Notes: a model not told the origin generated them from the sequence alone. Counted from the stretch's first letter, positions 20,333-32,760 are shown. The stretch is 64,000 nucleotides of DNA from Granulosicoccaceae bacterium (GCA_020629835.1 JAHDCO010000013.1:1-64000); one strand, 5' to 3'. Numbers and translations are program-made.

Positions 20333-21584
20333 GTTGCCAGTGTTCGTGTAGCGCCGTCAGGGTGAAAAAGGACCCTGCAACCAGCACCACGGATTCGATG
20401 GGAGGATGCTGCGAATTATAATCCCTTGCTCGCTGACACACAGCATCCCAGGCCTCCGCAAAGGAGTTATGCGCTGTTCCTTCGCCACCTGCGGAACCCA
20501 CAGCCTCACACAATGCCGCAGAGCTCGTGCCGCGCTCACCTTCCAATGTGACACAGTGCCAATGGCGAACCAATGGACTCAAGGCGGACACCACACCACT
20601 GATGTCCTTATCATTCAGCGCACCGAAGAGCGCAAATACGGGCGCCTCGGGAAAGCGCTCTTCAAAACCTGCCACCACACTAAGCGCTGCTGCGGGGTTA
20701 TGGGCAACATCAAGTACCACTGAGAAATTCTCCTGCCGATGCTGTTCAAAACGCCCGGGCACAGTGACAGTCTCCAAAGCTGTTAGCGCATCGCGCAAAA
20801 TCACCGGCCTTTTGCCATTTAAAGCGGCAACGGCCATCAATGCCGCATGGGCATTCGATTGCTGATGAACACCGGGCAAACCCAATCTGAGTGTTGCTCT
20901 TTCAGCTGGTGGGGGAACCTGTTGTAACTGCATTTCCGCTTTTTTAATGGCCTTCAGAACACCGGTGGGTGGTTCCTGATCACCCATGATGAGCGGCACT
21001 TCCGGTCGCCCGATCCCGATCTTTTCTCGCCCAATGCTCGTTCTGTCGGACCCGAGCCACGCTTCGTGATCGATTGCAATGCTGGTGACAACCGCGCAGT
21101 CCGTATCCCAGACATTGGTGGTGTCCAGGCGCCCGCCCAAGCCCACTTCCAGAATAATCACATCACAGCGTTCATCCAAAAACGCCTGCATGGCGACTAG
21201 CGTACTGAATTCAAAATAGGTTAATGGTGTGTTTTCGCGGTATGCTTCAATGCTTTGAAACGCTTTGATCAGTACCGCATCAGAGGCAAACACCCCATCT
21301 ATGGCGACACGCTCATTAAACTGTTCGATATGAGGTGATGTGTAAACACCCGTGCGATAGCCCGCCGATTGGTAAATCGCCTGCAGCATGGCAACGGTGC
21401 TGCCCTTACCGTTAGTGCCTGCTACGGTAATGAGCGTAGGAGAAATCGGGTTGATACCAGCGCGCTGCGAGACCAACGCCGCGCGTTCCAGGCCCATTTC
21501 AATATCGTTTGGGTGTGTAGCCTCAATCCAAGCCAGCCAGTCACTTAATCCCGCACCGTTTGTTGGCGCTTCAAGCGTACTCAC
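20313..21584 (-). CDS. folC: Bifunctional folylpolyglutamate/dihydrofolate synthase
   Basis: [48 protein letters not shown]. Confidence 0.96.
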   Translation of the reverse strand: MSTLEAPTNGAGLSDWLAWIEATHPNDIEMGLERAALVSQRAGINPISPTLITVAGTNGKGSTVAMLQAIYQSAGYRTGVYTSPHIEQFNERVAIDGVFASDAVLIKAFQSIEAYRENTPLTYFEFSTLVAMQAFLDERCDVIILEVGLGGRLDTTNVWDTDCAVVTSIAIDHEAWLGSDRTSIGREKIGIGRPEVPLIMGDQEPPTGVLKAIKKAEMQLQQVPPPAERATLRLGLPGVHQQSNAHAALMAVAALNGKRPVILRDALTALETVTVPGRFEQHRQENFSVVLDVAHNPAAALSVVAGFEERFPEAPVFALFGALNDKDISGVVSALSPLVRHWHCVTLEGERGTSSAALCEAVGSAGGEGTAHNSFAEAWDAVCQRARDYNSQHPPIESVVLVAGSFFTLTALHEHWQHVGRPT

Positions 21585-22543
21585 GAGCTTTCTGCGGGTG
21601 CCTCGACTTTAGCAGGCTCATTGTGAGTTTCTGTTTTCACCACAGGTGGCACGCGAGTCATTTTTGCGAGCAGTCGCGCCAGAGTGTCACGCATGTCCCG
21701 ACGATCAACGATCATATCGATGGCCCCGTGATCAAGGAGAAATTCAGCGCTCTGAAAGCCTTCCGGCAAAGTTTCTCGTACGGTTTGTTCAATGACGCGA
21801 GGGCCTGCAAAACCAATACGGGCGCCCGGCTCGGCAATAATGATGTCGCCCAGCATGGCCAGGCTGGCAGAAACACCACCCATCGTGGGATCGGTGAGCA
21901 CTGAAATGTACGGTAAGCCCTGATCCGACATCTTTGACAGCATGGAGCTGGTCTTACCCATTTGCAGAAGTGACATAAGCGCCTCCTGCATGCGTGCCCC
22001 GCCACTGGCACTAAAACAAACGAACGGGATTTTCTCTTCCAAACACCGATCAACAGCGCGGCAAAAACGTTCACCCACCACTGACCCCATGGAACCTGCC
22101 ATGAAGTTGAAGTCAAATACCGCCACAACGACGGGAATGCCATGAAGCTGCCCACGCATAACAACTAACGCATCAGTCTCACCCGAATCTTTAGCCGCAG
22201 CGCTCAGACGGTCTTTATATCGCTTTGAATCTTTAAATTTAAGCGCATCGACCGGATGAACAGACGCGCCGATTTCTTCCCGTCCTTCCGCATCAAGCAT
22301 ACGTTCTAAACGCTTGCGCGCGCCCACTCGCAAGTGGTGTCCGCATTTGATACAAACCTCGGCTGCGCGCTCAAGTTCAGCGTGGTACAGCACGTTGCCG
22401 CAGCTGTCGCACTTCACCCAAAGTCCTTCTGGCACGTTGCCAGACGCTGAGTCACTTGCGCGCGAGCTGATGCGCGCCGGAATCAGCTTTTCAAACCAGC
22501 TCAGCGCTCGCGGTGGGGTGGTTTTTTTCTTATCTTCGCTCAC
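21581..22543 (-). CDS. accD: Acetyl-CoA carboxylase carboxyltransferase subunit beta
   Basis: [29 protein letters not shown] zinc finger; [23 protein letters not shown]. Confidence 0.97.
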   Translation of the reverse strand: MSEDKKKTTPPRALSWFEKLIPARISSRASDSASGNVPEGLWVKCDSCGNVLYHAELERAAEVCIKCGHHLRVGARKRLERMLDAEGREEIGASVHPVDALKFKDSKRYKDRLSAAAKDSGETDALVVMRGQLHGIPVVVAVFDFNFMAGSMGSVVGERFCRAVDRCLEEKIPFVCFSASGGARMQEALMSLLQMGKTSSMLSKMSDQGLPYISVLTDPTMGGVSASLAMLGDIIIAEPGARIGFAGPRVIEQTVRETLPEGFQSAEFLLDHGAIDMIVDRRDMRDTLARLLAKMTRVPPVVKTETHNEPAKVEAPAESS

Positions 22544-22601
22544 GGTCGTGGTTTCTTCACAGTTAGTCGATTCAATTTATACCCGCTACTGCCCTAGCCT
22601 A

Positions 22602-23243
22602 TCAGGACAGAGATCGATCTGCCGCGTCCACAGCGTGCACAAACGCTTCAAGCTTGGCAGGATCTTTCACACCTTTGTCTTGCTCCACGCCCGAACTCAC
22701 ATCCACAGCATACGGGCGCACCTGGTTAATCGCCGACGCCACATTGTCAGGATTTAACCCACCTGCCAATATGAGCCTGCCCGGGGCACCTTCAGCCAAA
22801 CGTTGCCAATCAAAGGCGTGACCGGTCCCGCCCAACTCCCCGGGTGCATGACTATCAAATAAAAAGCCCTGAGCGTGTTGAAACGCACTCAACGCTTCTT
22901 CGGTAGGCAGACTCTGCCCCACCCCAAGCGCCTTAACGTAAGGGCGGTTGAAGGAATCACAAAATTCAGCGCTTTCGGTGCCGTGAAATTGCGGCATCAG
23001 GCTCGGTATGGCCGCTTGAGCGGCTAAAACCGCCTCGCGTTCGGCATTAAGAAATAAGCCCACACGCACCATGTAAGGCGGCAGCTTCGCCGATATGTCG
23101 GCAGCGGCTTCAAAGCTAATGGCGCGCTTGGATGCAGCAACGAACACAAAGCCGATCGCATCAACACCCAGGCGCTCAGCACACACGGCATCTTGCAGCC
23201 GAGTGATGCCACACACTTTTATTCGCGTCTTCGATTCTTTCAC
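22602..23243 (-). CDS. trpF: Phosphoribosylanthranilate isomerase
   Basis: KVCGITRLQDAVCAERLGVDAIGFVF; LAGGLNPDNVASAINQVRPYAVDVSSGVE. Confidence 0.96.
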   Translation of the reverse strand: MKESKTRIKVCGITRLQDAVCAERLGVDAIGFVFVAASKRAISFEAAADISAKLPPYMVRVGLFLNAEREAVLAAQAAIPSLMPQFHGTESAEFCDSFNRPYVKALGVGQSLPTEEALSAFQHAQGFLFDSHAPGELGGTGHAFDWQRLAEGAPGRLILAGGLNPDNVASAINQVRPYAVDVSSGVEQDKGVKDPAKLEAFVHAVDAADRSLS

Positions 23244-23253
23244 CGCAGCGATT

Positions 23254-24027
23254 TTACGCGCTTGTATGGATAAATGTGGGGACGTCGAATCGTTTCGGAT
23301 AATGGGCTTGCAGAAAGCACAAGCCGTTTGGCGGGGCCGTTACCGCCGCTTGTGTGCGGTCTTGTGCACGCAATAAGGAGACGAGCCAGTCACTGGGCTT
23401 ATCGCCCTTGCCTACCGCCATCAGGCAGCCTGCAATGATGCGCACCATATTATGTAAAAAGCCGTTTGCACTGATGTCGATCACCACGCGATCGCCCTGC
23501 CTTTGCACCCGCAATTCTCGAATGACCCGTATGGCGTGGTTCGCCTGGCACTGGGATGAACGAAAACTTGAAAAGTCGTGCTCACCAATCAAATGAGCCG
23601 CTGCCGCTTGCATTCGCTCCACATCCAGCGGCTCACGTTGCCAACTCAGGCGGTGTGCGTCCAAACCTGGGCGGTTTGCTCGATTAAGAATGGTGTAGCG
23701 GTAGGCCCGATAATCAGCCGAGAAACGAGCGTGAAAATCGTCGGGCATTGCCTGCGCCCAATGCACTGCGATATCCCGAGCTAAGTTGGCATTCACGCCA
23801 AACGTCCAAGCCGTTAAGTTGCGCTCGGCGCGGGTATCAAAATGTGCAATTTGCGCTAACGCGTGAACACCGGTGTCAGTACGACCTGAGCACTGAACGG
23901 TGATCGGTTCGTTCGCTATTTGGCTTAGTGCTCGCTCAAGCGTTTCCTGCACTGAAACTGAATGCGGCTGGCGTTGCCAGCCGCAGTATGCGTGTCCATC
24001 GTATTCAACCGCGAGTGCTATTCGCAT
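23254..24027 (-). CDS. truA: tRNA pseudouridine synthase A
   Basis: EYDGHAYCGWQRQP; CSGRTDTGVHALAQIAHFDT. Confidence 0.96.
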   Translation of the reverse strand: MRIALAVEYDGHAYCGWQRQPHSVSVQETLERALSQIANEPITVQCSGRTDTGVHALAQIAHFDTRAERNLTAWTFGVNANLARDIAVHWAQAMPDDFHARFSADYRAYRYTILNRANRPGLDAHRLSWQREPLDVERMQAAAAHLIGEHDFSSFRSSQCQANHAIRVIRELRVQRQGDRVVIDISANGFLHNMVRIIAGCLMAVGKGDKPSDWLVSLLRAQDRTQAAVTAPPNGLCFLQAHYPKRFDVPTFIHTSA

Positions 24028-24059
24028 TCAGGGTTGGAAACACGGCGAGCACCCATGCC

Positions 24060-27000
24060 TCACGAAATTTTTCGCTTCAGTGTTTCGGCTTCAGAAACCT
24101 GCTCTGGGTTGCCACTCTTGACGATTTCATCCAGCGCACTGCTTGCCGAATCGTTATCACCCATGTCGATGTACGCCTTGGCAAGATCCATCATGGTGTC
24201 CATCTCATCCACTGAATCAAAATTTTCAGTGCCCGACAGCAACATATCGTCTGTGGATGCTTGCGTGCTGAGGTCCAGGCTTGCCGCTTCGAGACTGTCA
24301 TCTAGCAGTTCTGTACTGTCTAGCTCAAGATCACCTGAGAGTTGATTTAAGTCGAGCGTTAGGTCTTCGGCTGATGCGCCTAACTCGGAAAAATCGTGCT
24401 CTTGTATGCTGGTCGCATCAAAATCAATTTCGTTAACGGCATCATCGGCCTTCCCGCCGATGGTTCCGGCAACACCTGCTGCCGCAGCCGCTGCTCCGCC
24501 CGCAATACCAGTTACGTTATCTTTTAAACCGCTGGCTGCATCGCTAACCGAATCACTGACACCTTCCAGTGAAGGGAAGTCCAGACTGCCAGTGTCGTCA
24601 CCGACGTCGGCTGCTATCTCGTTCGCGATTTGCGAGAAATCACCGGTGGCTTCCAAATCAGCCTCATCAAAAGCAAAGGCAGGATCGATGCTCTGGTCCA
24701 TCAGATGAGATTCATCTTCACCGTCATCGGATGTGCTGCTATCCAACTCAGGCATAGCCACGTTGGCTGACGCATCATCATCAAAACCGCGATTCATACT
24801 GGCGATTTCCACCTGGCTTTCGTCACTGGCGAAGTCGTCATCGCCTAATCTAGGTGCATCGTCAAACTGGCCTGCGCCCATGGCTGCCACAGTAGCGGCA
24901 GCGCCAGAATACAGTGCGTTACCAGGATCCAACTCGTTACCACGGCTGGATATATCAGACCAGGCTGGGTGGGAATCACCAAACTTTGCCTGGAAACCCG
25001 CGGCGGCCTGGTTGTAACCTTCAGCGTTACCTTGTGCTGCGTAAGTCTCTAACAACTTCGCGTGATAGTCCGGGTTGTCACTGTCGCGATCAATGGCTTT
25101 TGTCAGTAGCTCTTCAGCTTGCCCATGCAGGCCGTACGCAAGGTACACATCCACTTCAGAGATCGTGTCATCAGGATCGATTTCATCAGCGTCACCGGCA
25201 AAGCCTGTGGTTTCATCGGCATCAGACAGGCCTGCGTGGGCATTGTCGAAATCGTGTTCCGCGTCGTCACGACCGGACAATGCTGCCGCGCCTGCTGCCC
25301 CAGCGGCTGCCGCTGCAGCGCCGACGCCAACTTTGCTCGCGTTCGAGCCAGAGGCCGCTACTCGATCATGATCGTCATCAAAGCCATCAAAATCAGATGA
25401 ATCTTCGACTGCGTTGAATTCATCGATAAATTCCACATCGTCCAGATCCCTTTCGTCAATGTCTTTCTTGCGACGGCCCAGGAACAATGTACCCAGCAAA
25501 CCTAAGCCAAATAATCCGCCCAAGCCGATTGGAATCCATTTTAAGTTACTGCCCATCACGCCATCCAACCAACTCTGGGAAGGTTCAGTTGGTGTGGTGG
25601 CCGCTGCTGTGTCACTTGATCCGGCAGCATCAGCGGATGTGTTATTCATTTCCAGTGGGTCGGCGATGAGTTCAACCGATTCCAATTGCTCGGCACCGCC
25701 TTGTAAGGTGTCGGACGCAGAACGGGTGGTGTCGGATAACAAGCCTGACGCTGAGTCGGTCAGGTTACCTGCTGCATCTCTGGTGCTATCCGCAGCGTTA
25801 GCCAAGGTGTCACCTACGCTGTCACCAGCAGAATTCAACATGGCTAATGAGTTTTCACCAGCATCGGCTAAGGTATCGGAAACACCATTAGCGGCATCGC
25901 TAACGGCACCAGTTGCTGTGTCTGCACTTTCAGCCGAAGCTGCAACCGCACTATCCGCGGTGTTGGTCTTTGCTGCTTCAAGCTGAGCTTCCAGCTTGGC
26001 AATATCGTTTTGCTGCAGCGTAACCAGCGTGTCCAGGTTTTCGCCGGTACTTTGCAACGCTGCTGACTGATCACCCAGATCTTCGGACTCGCGTCGTGAA
26101 GATGCCAGCTCTTCTCGAGCTAGCTGAAGCTTTCTATTAATTTCACCCAAGCGATCGGCATCACTCGAAGCGGACTCGTCCGACGTTGCACTTGCTGCTG
26201 TGGTAGTGGATTCATTGTCAGCAACAATACTTAACTCGTCGCGTCGCAACACTTCTGAGCGAGCATTCTCAAGAATTGCCGCCGCATCTGCGCTTAACGT
26301 ATTCGAGGAATCTGATAAACCGAGGTCTGTTGCGGATGGTGCCGCACTATCCTGAGCTGCGCCGCCGGACGCGGCGCCAGCGGTTGAGGCTGCTGCTGCC
26401 TGTGACGCCCGGGCCACCTGCGTTGCCCGTTGACCTGATTGAACACCGTCTCGGTATTCCTGCCACAGACGGTTTTGATCACTGATGCTCGCCAGCGCTT
26501 CGGCTTGCGAAATGGCGGACGCTTCAGATGCACTCGGCACGCGTAAGTTAGCGCCAGCTCGCACAAGGTTGATGTTGCCATTGATAAAAGCACTTTCATT
26601 CGCTGCTAACAGCGCCATCATCATTTGCTGCGCTGATACTCCGTTGCCAGCCAAACGATCCGCTATGGTGCCTAAGGTATCACCGCGCTGAACCGTCACA
26701 CTGTCCGCGCTTGAACTCGGTCGAGTAACGGTGCCGGCAACGTCAGAAGCAACGTCCTGACCACCACCGATTAACTCGACGGTAGGTAAACCACTCTCAT
26801 CGAGTTGTGGAAAATTTTGCACTTGCGGGGAATCAAGCTCCGTCAAGCTAATGACCTCGCCCAGATCTTCAGTTACTGAAATGTCGCTACCCAGTTCGTT
26901 TAATGAGATGACCTCACCGCCTAAATCGACGCCTGAATCAGCAGTCAACGGCTGTACTGGGAAATCGCCGGCTGCAGCTCTTGCCGCCGCTGCCCGACCC

Positions 27001-27623
27001 GCTTCACGTGCGCGCGCAATGGCAGGGTCTTCTTCCAGATTAATGACTTCGCCCTGAAACACATCCGAGTCGCGAAGAATGGGTGTTGGGGTTACGAGTG
27101 AATCACCGTCGCGTTGCACCAACGCCGGAGAATCAGCGGCTGTATCCACTCGCGAACTGGTGTTGGGTGTCATGAACACCGGCGGGTCTAGCAACACGGT
27201 GTACTCGCGCACCATGCGCCCGGCTGGCCAGTCCACTTCCAGTAAGAAGTTCAGAAAAGGCTCAACAATCGGACGGCGACTGGTTATAACGATGGTTTGG
27301 GATTGTTGATCGACCGAGAATCTCAGATCGGCTAGCGCATCGGTTCGCTCGATACCGGCACGAGCAAACGCCTCGGGAGACGCCAGCTTCACGATCATGC
27401 CCGTCATCTCGCCCGCTCGAACCGATGACAGCTGAATCTCAGCCTGCATCGGCTGATTCAGGGCCGAACGCATCTCGATCTCGCCTAAACTCAACGCGTG
27501 CGCTGCACTCGATGATAGGGCAATGCTGACAGCCAGTGCCGTTGCTAGTTTTCGCACTTTTAGTATCCTAAAAAAAACGCCGCTTTTGAAAGACTTACCT
27601 GTTCCGGCAAACGGATAAGTCAC
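24060..27623 (-). CDS. fimV: FimV-like pilus assembly/polar hub protein with LysM
   Basis: ALSLGEIEMRSALNQPMQAEIQL; VQRGDTLGTIADRL LysM; C-terminal TPR-like DLAKAYIDMGDNDSASSALDEIVKSG; position asd-fimV-truA. Exact start uncertain. Confidence 0.93.
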   Translation of the reverse strand: MTYPFAGTGKSFKSGVFFRILKVRKLATALAVSIALSSSAAHALSLGEIEMRSALNQPMQAEIQLSSVRAGEMTGMIVKLASPEAFARAGIERTDALADLRFSVDQQSQTIVITSRRPIVEPFLNFLLEVDWPAGRMVREYTVLLDPPVFMTPNTSSRVDTAADSPALVQRDGDSLVTPTPILRDSDVFQGEVINLEEDPAIARAREAGRAAAARAAAGDFPVQPLTADSGVDLGGEVISLNELGSDISVTEDLGEVISLTELDSPQVQNFPQLDESGLPTVELIGGGQDVASDVAGTVTRPSSSADSVTVQRGDTLGTIADRLAGNGVSAQQMMMALLAANESAFINGNINLVRAGANLRVPSASEASAISQAEALASISDQNRLWQEYRDGVQSGQRATQVARASQAAAASTAGAASGGAAQDSAAPSATDLGLSDSSNTLSADAAAILENARSEVLRRDELSIVADNESTTTAASATSDESASSDADRLGEINRKLQLAREELASSRRESEDLGDQSAALQSTGENLDTLVTLQQNDIAKLEAQLEAAKTNTADSAVAASAESADTATGAVSDAANGVSDTLADAGENSLAMLNSAGDSVGDTLANAADSTRDAAGNLTDSASGLLSDTTRSASDTLQGGAEQLESVELIADPLEMNNTSADAAGSSDTAAATTPTEPSQSWLDGVMGSNLKWIPIGLGGLFGLGLLGTLFLGRRKKDIDERDLDDVEFIDEFNAVEDSSDFDGFDDDHDRVAASGSNASKVGVGAAAAAAGAAGAAALSGRDDAEHDFDNAHAGLSDADETTGFAGDADEIDPDDTISEVDVYLAYGLHGQAEELLTKAIDRDSDNPDYHAKLLETYAAQGNAEGYNQAAAGFQAKFGDSHPAWSDISSRGNELDPGNALYSGAAATVAAMGAGQFDDAPRLGDDDFASDESQVEIASMNRGFDDDASANVAMPELDSSTSDDGEDESHLMDQSIDPAFAFDEADLEATGDFSQIANEIAADVGDDTGSLDFPSLEGVSDSVSDAASGLKDNVTGIAGGAAAAAAGVAGTIGGKADDAVNEIDFDATSIQEHDFSELGASAEDLTLDLNQLSGDLELDSTELLDDSLEAASLDLSTQASTDDMLLSGTENFDSVDEMDTMMDLAKAYIDMGDNDSASSALDEIVKSGNPEQVSEAETLKRKIS

Positions 27624-27699
27624 TCATCGGACGCATTTATAGCCAATTAATCTAAAGTTATAGCCGAATTATCCAAACTCACCAGCAGCAGCAACCCGT

Positions 27700-28725
27700 T
27701 TAAGCCAAATGGTCACGAACCAAACATTCCGCAATTTGCACGCTGTTTAACGCAGCACCTTTACGAACGTTGTCCGAAACCACCCAGAGATTCAAACCGT
27801 TCTCACAGCTGATGTCTTCTCTGATACGGCCTACAAAAACGTCATCTGCACCGGCAGATTCTGTAACAGCCGTGGGGTAACCACCGTCCTGTCGGTCGTC
27901 AATGACCACTATTCCTGGAGCTGATTCCAGCAATTCTCGGGCCGAGTCTGCAGACAATGGCCGCTCGAACTCCAAATGCACAGCTTCTGAATGGCCGAAG
28001 AACACCGGTACTCTCACGCAAGTTGGATTCACACGGATCGAATCGTCACCCATGATCTTGTGTGTCTCCCACACCATCTTCATTTCTTCCTTGGTGTAGC
28101 CGTTGTCCTGAAACGTATCGATGTGCGGCAGTACATTGAAGGCAATCTGCTTTGGGTAAACCGCCGGTTCAATGGGTTGTGCATTCAACAATCGCGCAGT
28201 TTGACCACCCAGCTCCTCAATGGCCTCTTTACCCGTTCCCGACACCGCTTGATAGGTTGCCACATTAATACGTGTAATACGCGCGGCGTCGTGCAAAGGT
28301 TTCAGCGCTACCAGCATTTGTATGGTGGAACAATTCGGGTTAGCAATGATGCCAGTGGCTTTGTAATCACCAATGGCATGGGCATTCACTTCCGGCACGA
28401 TTAACGGCTTGTCATCGTCGTAGCGAAACTGAGAGGTGTTGTCGATCACAACGCATCCGGCCGACGCCGCCACCGGTGCGTAAATCTTGGATACCGAGGC
28501 GCCAGGCGAGAAAAGCCCTATCTGCACGGTGCTGAAGTCGAACTCAGCAAGATCCTTCACCACTAATTGACGGTCTCCAAACGCAACTCGCTTACCGGCA
28601 GAGCGCGAACTGGCCAGTGCGTGAACTTCTCCAACGGGGAAATTTCGTTCATGCAAAATCTCCAACATGGTTTCGCCAACCGCGCCAGTTGCCCCCACCA
28701 CAGCCACATCAAATGTCTTACTCAT
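27700..28725 (-). CDS. asd: Aspartate-semialdehyde dehydrogenase
   Basis: VAVVGATGAVGETMLEILHERNFP; IANPNCSTIQMLVALKPLHD. Confidence 0.96.
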   Translation of the reverse strand: MSKTFDVAVVGATGAVGETMLEILHERNFPVGEVHALASSRSAGKRVAFGDRQLVVKDLAEFDFSTVQIGLFSPGASVSKIYAPVAASAGCVVIDNTSQFRYDDDKPLIVPEVNAHAIGDYKATGIIANPNCSTIQMLVALKPLHDAARITRINVATYQAVSGTGKEAIEELGGQTARLLNAQPIEPAVYPKQIAFNVLPHIDTFQDNGYTKEEMKMVWETHKIMGDDSIRVNPTCVRVPVFFGHSEAVHLEFERPLSADSARELLESAPGIVVIDDRQDGGYPTAVTESAGADDVFVGRIREDISCENGLNLWVVSDNVRKGAALNSVQIAECLVRDHLA

Positions 28726-28774
28726 AACCCTAAAACCTTAACTATTTCTTAAATGAAAATAATCGTGTCAAACA

Positions 28775-29866
28775 CTACGACGCGTTATTTAATGCAGAAA
28801 GAACGGCGTTACCCATCTCATCGGTATTCACAATTTTTATTTCGTTAGCCGCCGCATCATTGGCAATGTCTTTACAACGCAACCCATCCTTAAGAACTTT
28901 TGACACTGCCGCATCGATAGCATCAGCCGCGGCTGCCTTATTGAGGCTGTAACGCAGCATCATCGACACCGATAAAATGGTGGCCAGTGGGTTGGCGATG
29001 CCCTGACCCGCGATGTCCGGTGCCGAGCCATGGATAGGTTCGTACATGCCTTTACCTTCAGAGTCCAAAGACGCTGACGGCAACATGCCAATACTGCCAG
29101 TTAACATGGCCGCGGCATCAGACAGGATGTCACCAAAGATGTTACCGGTGACCATCACATCAAACTGTTTGGGTGCGCGCACCAGCTGCATGGCGGCGTT
29201 GTCTACGTACATATGGCTCAGCTCAACTTCAGGATACGATTGCCCCACACGCTCCACCACTTCACGCCACAGCTCCGACACCTCCAGCACGTTCATCTTG
29301 TCAACTGAACACAACCGCTTACCGCGTTGCATCGCAATTTCAAACGCACGAATAGCGATACGTTCAATTTCAGGTTCGCTGTACACCATGGTGTTAAAGC
29401 CGGTGCGTACGCCATCACGTATTTCAATGCCACGGGGCTGACCGAAATACAAACCACTGGTGAGCTCTCGCACAATCATCATGTCGAGCCCGGCTACAAG
29501 CTCGGCCTTCAATGACGAGGCATCAGCCAACTCAGGAAACAACATAGCCGGACGCAAATTAGCGAACAAATCCAATTCGGCGCGTAACCGCAGTAAGCCG
29601 CGCTCGGGTCGCAAGTCTCGCGGCGCTTTGTCGTATACCGGGCCACCCACTGCGCCCAGTAAAATGGCGTCACTGTTGCGGCAGGCGTTAAGTGTTACAT
29701 CCGGTAATGGATCACCGTGTTTATCGTAGGCGGCTCCACCGAACACGTGTTCCTCGGTGGTAATGCCTAAGTTCATCGACGTATTAACGGCATCCAAAAC
29801 GCGCATGGCTTGATGCACGATTTCAGGGCCAATACCGTCACCAGGCAAAATCGTTACAGTGCTCAT
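28775..29866 (-). CDS. leuB: 3-isopropylmalate dehydrogenase
   Basis: [48 protein letters not shown]. Confidence 0.97.
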   Translation of the reverse strand: MSTVTILPGDGIGPEIVHQAMRVLDAVNTSMNLGITTEEHVFGGAAYDKHGDPLPDVTLNACRNSDAILLGAVGGPVYDKAPRDLRPERGLLRLRAELDLFANLRPAMLFPELADASSLKAELVAGLDMMIVRELTSGLYFGQPRGIEIRDGVRTGFNTMVYSEPEIERIAIRAFEIAMQRGKRLCSVDKMNVLEVSELWREVVERVGQSYPEVELSHMYVDNAAMQLVRAPKQFDVMVTGNIFGDILSDAAAMLTGSIGMLPSASLDSEGKGMYEPIHGSAPDIAGQGIANPLATILSVSMMLRYSLNKAAAADAIDAAVSKVLKDGLRCKDIANDAAANEIKIVNTDEMGNAVLSALNNAS

Positions 29867-29948
29867 GAGGGGTTCTCTTAAAAAGTTACAGGGAAGATTG
29901 GGCCGCCGTAGTCAGCACAGCCCGTCAAAGTTCACTTGGGCCGCGGCT

Positions 29949-30599
29949 TTACAACTCAGCGCGGGATATCGTTTCCGCTTCGTGTTCAGCGTCCGAATAC
30001 CATTGCTGCATAGACATATCGCCTAACACACGCTTGAAGTACTGCGCGACAGGCTCTGCAGGCTTTACCTGATAGGTATGGAATCGAGACGCCACGGGCG
30101 CAAACATGGCGTCAGCTACCGTGTAATGACCGAACAGCCATGGACCACCGCTGCGGTTTAAGGCTTCGGTTAACAGATGCTGCATACGGTCTATGTCTGC
30201 CTGCAATTCACTATCAATGTCGACATCGTTAATCACACGACGGCAGTTCATCGGCATAGCCGAACGCAAGGTGGCAAAACTGGAATGCATCTCAGCGCTC
30301 ATGGCTCTGGCGGTTGCACGCTGCTGCGGGTTCTCCGGCCACAACCGCTTTTCGGGAAATTTCTCTGCCACGTATTCGCAAATAGCGAGTGAATCCCACA
30401 ACACCAGATCACCGTCATACAGAACCGGCACTTGATGAGCAGGGCACAGCTCCTTGAGCATGATGGTGCCGCGTTCGGTAAACAGCGGAATGCGCACTTC
30501 CTCAAAACGAATGCGCGCATGCTTTAGAAGAATCCACGGGCGTAGCGACCACGACGAGTAGTTCTTGTTACCGATCACCAGTTGGATCGTTGTGCTCAT
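29949..30599 (-). CDS. Glutathione S-transferase family protein
   Basis: NKNYSSWSLRPWILLKHARIRFEEVRIPL thioredoxin-fold GST N-terminus. Confidence 0.88.
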   Translation of the reverse strand: MSTTIQLVIGNKNYSSWSLRPWILLKHARIRFEEVRIPLFTERGTIMLKELCPAHQVPVLYDGDLVLWDSLAICEYVAEKFPEKRLWPENPQQRATARAMSAEMHSSFATLRSAMPMNCRRVINDVDIDSELQADIDRMQHLLTEALNRSGGPWLFGHYTVADAMFAPVASRFHTYQVKPAEPVAQYFKRVLGDMSMQQWYSDAEHEAETISRAEL

Positions 30600-30632
30600 T
30601 GATTCGCCCTAGTCAGCCATTGCGCTGAGTGG

Positions 30633-31286
30633 TTATGACTCAGCTTGTGTATTAAACAACCACGGCGCGGAGGATTGTCGCTTAGCTTCGTAGTCTTCGA
30701 TTCGGTTTCGCTTTTGTAGCGTTAACCCGATGTCATCCAACCCATGCAGTAAGCAGTCTTTACGAAACTGATCTACTTCAAACGAGTGCACTTCACCGTC
30801 TGGTGTTGTTACGGTTTGCGCTTCCAGGTCGATATCGAGGGTGTAGCCTTCGGTGTTCTCACACGCTTCTGCCAGGTTGGCGCAAACTTCTGCTGGCAGC
30901 ACGATGGGTAACAAGCCACTCTTGAACGAGTTGTTGTGAAAGATGTCTGCAAAGCTTGGTGCAATAACGCTTCGGAACCCGTAGTCATCCAATGCCCATA
31001 CCGCATGTTCACGAGATGAACCGCAACCGAAGTTATCACCAGCGATAAGAACCTGTGCACCTTTATAGCGTGCTTCATTCAAAACAAATTCAGGGTTCGG
31101 TTGGCGTGAGTCCGGGTCTTGACCCGGAAAGCCTTCGTCTAAGTAGCGCCACGCATCAAACAGATTGACGCCAAAGCCGGATCGCTTAATGGATTTTAGA
31201 AACTGTTTAGGAATAATCGCGTCGGTATCAACGTTATTCCGATGAAGCGGTGCTGCTAGTGCATTCAATCGAGTAAAAGCTTTCAT
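30633..31286 (-). CDS. leuD: 3-isopropylmalate dehydratase small subunit
   Basis: [39 protein letters not shown]. Confidence 0.97.
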   Translation of the reverse strand: MKAFTRLNALAAPLHRNNVDTDAIIPKQFLKSIKRSGFGVNLFDAWRYLDEGFPGQDPDSRQPNPEFVLNEARYKGAQVLIAGDNFGCGSSREHAVWALDDYGFRSVIAPSFADIFHNNSFKSGLLPIVLPAEVCANLAEACENTEGYTLDIDLEAQTVTTPDGEVHSFEVDQFRKDCLLHGLDDIGLTLQKRNRIEDYEAKRQSSAPWLFNTQAES

Positions 31287-32692
31287 TGTGCAAAACTCCG
31301 AACATCCACAAAGTGACCGGCTATCGCCGCGGCTGCCGCCATAGCGGGGCTAACCAAATGCGTTCTACCACCCGCACCTTGCCGGCCTTCAAAGTTACGG
31401 TTTGACGTAGACGCGCACCGCTCACCCGGTTCCAGGCGGTCAGCGTTCATCGCTAAACACATAGAGCAACCCGGTTCACGCCATTCAAACCCTGCGGCCT
31501 CAAAAATCTTATCCAAGCCTTCTTCCTCAGCTTGCCGTTTCACCAAACCAGACCCCGGAACGACCATGGCCTGTTTCACGTTGGCGGCCACCTGACGATC
31601 GTTAATCACCGCCGCGGCTGCGCGTAAGTCTTCTATCCTGGAGTTTGTGCACGACCCGATAAATACGCGATCCAGCGTGATCTCTGTCATGGGTGTGTCT
31701 GGTTTTAAATCCATATACTCCAATGCGCGTCGAACACCGTCGGCTTTCGCCTCATCAGCAATGGCGTCCGGATTAGGTACCACACCACCTACGTGCGTCA
31801 CCATTTCCGGTGATGTGCCCCATGAGACCTGCGGTTCAATGGTCGTAGCATCTAGACGTACCACCTTATCGAACTGTGCATCATCGTCACTGCGCAGCTG
31901 TTTCCAGGCGGCTACAGCATCTTCCCACTGCGCTTCTGACGGCGCGAACGGACGACCTTTAATGTATTCAATGGTGGTGTCATCGACAGCCACCATACCG
32001 GCACGCGCGCCTGCTTCTATCGACATATTGCAAACCGTCATCCGCCCTTCCATCGACAAGGCCTGAATAGCATCTCCACCAAACTCGATGGTGTAACCGG
32101 TGCCACCTGCAGTGCCTATCTCACCGATAATCGCCAGCACAATGTCTTTTGCTGTAACGCCCGGGCCAACTTGCCCGTCTACGCTCACTAACATTGATTT
32201 CGATTTTTTCTGCAGCAACGTTTGTGTGGCCATGACGTGTTCCACTTCACTGGTGCCAATGCCGAACGCCAGTGCGCCAAACGCGCCGTGTGTGGACGTA
32301 TGGGAATCGCCACACACCACCGTCATGCCTGGCAAGGTGGCCCCTTGCTCCGGACCAATCACGTGCACGATGCCCTGGCGGTGGTCGTTCATCGCAAATT
32401 CAGTCACTCCGAACGCTTCGCAGTTCGCATCCAGGGTTTCGACCTGCAAGCGGGAAACGGGGTCATCAATGCCCTCGCTGCGAGAGGTGGTAGGGACATT
32501 ATGGTCAGCAACCGCCAACATCGAACCCGTGCGCCAGGGTTTGCGCCCCGCCATGGTCAGCCCTTCAAACGCCTGCGGGGACGTGACTTCGTGTACCAGG
32601 TGCCTGTCGATGTACAAAAGAACGGTCCCGTCCTCTTGCTCGTCCACCAAATGTGCGTCCCACACCTTGTCGTACAGCGTTTTACCGGCCAT
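31283..32692 (-). CDS. leuC: 3-isopropylmalate dehydratase large subunit
   Basis: [51 protein letters not shown]. Confidence 0.97.
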   Translation of the reverse strand: MAGKTLYDKVWDAHLVDEQEDGTVLLYIDRHLVHEVTSPQAFEGLTMAGRKPWRTGSMLAVADHNVPTTSRSEGIDDPVSRLQVETLDANCEAFGVTEFAMNDHRQGIVHVIGPEQGATLPGMTVVCGDSHTSTHGAFGALAFGIGTSEVEHVMATQTLLQKKSKSMLVSVDGQVGPGVTAKDIVLAIIGEIGTAGGTGYTIEFGGDAIQALSMEGRMTVCNMSIEAGARAGMVAVDDTTIEYIKGRPFAPSEAQWEDAVAAWKQLRSDDDAQFDKVVRLDATTIEPQVSWGTSPEMVTHVGGVVPNPDAIADEAKADGVRRALEYMDLKPDTPMTEITLDRVFIGSCTNSRIEDLRAAAAVINDRQVAANVKQAMVVPGSGLVKRQAEEEGLDKIFEAAGFEWREPGCSMCLAMNADRLEPGERCASTSNRNFEGRQGAGGRTHLVSPAMAAAAAIAGHFVDVRSFAQ

Positions 32693-32703
32693 GCCTATTC
32701 CTC

Positions 32704-32724
32704 AACAAAAACCTCAATTTTGTT
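32704..32724. promoter_or_regulatory. Inverted repeat AACAAAA-N7-TTTTGTT in the leuC/LysR divergent gap; candidate LysR-type operator
   Basis: Read directly; T-N11-A-like symmetry between divergent leuC and LysR gene. Confidence 0.5.
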
Positions 32725-32760
32725 AAGGGTACGGCCTGGCAACGAATTACTCAAATTGAT

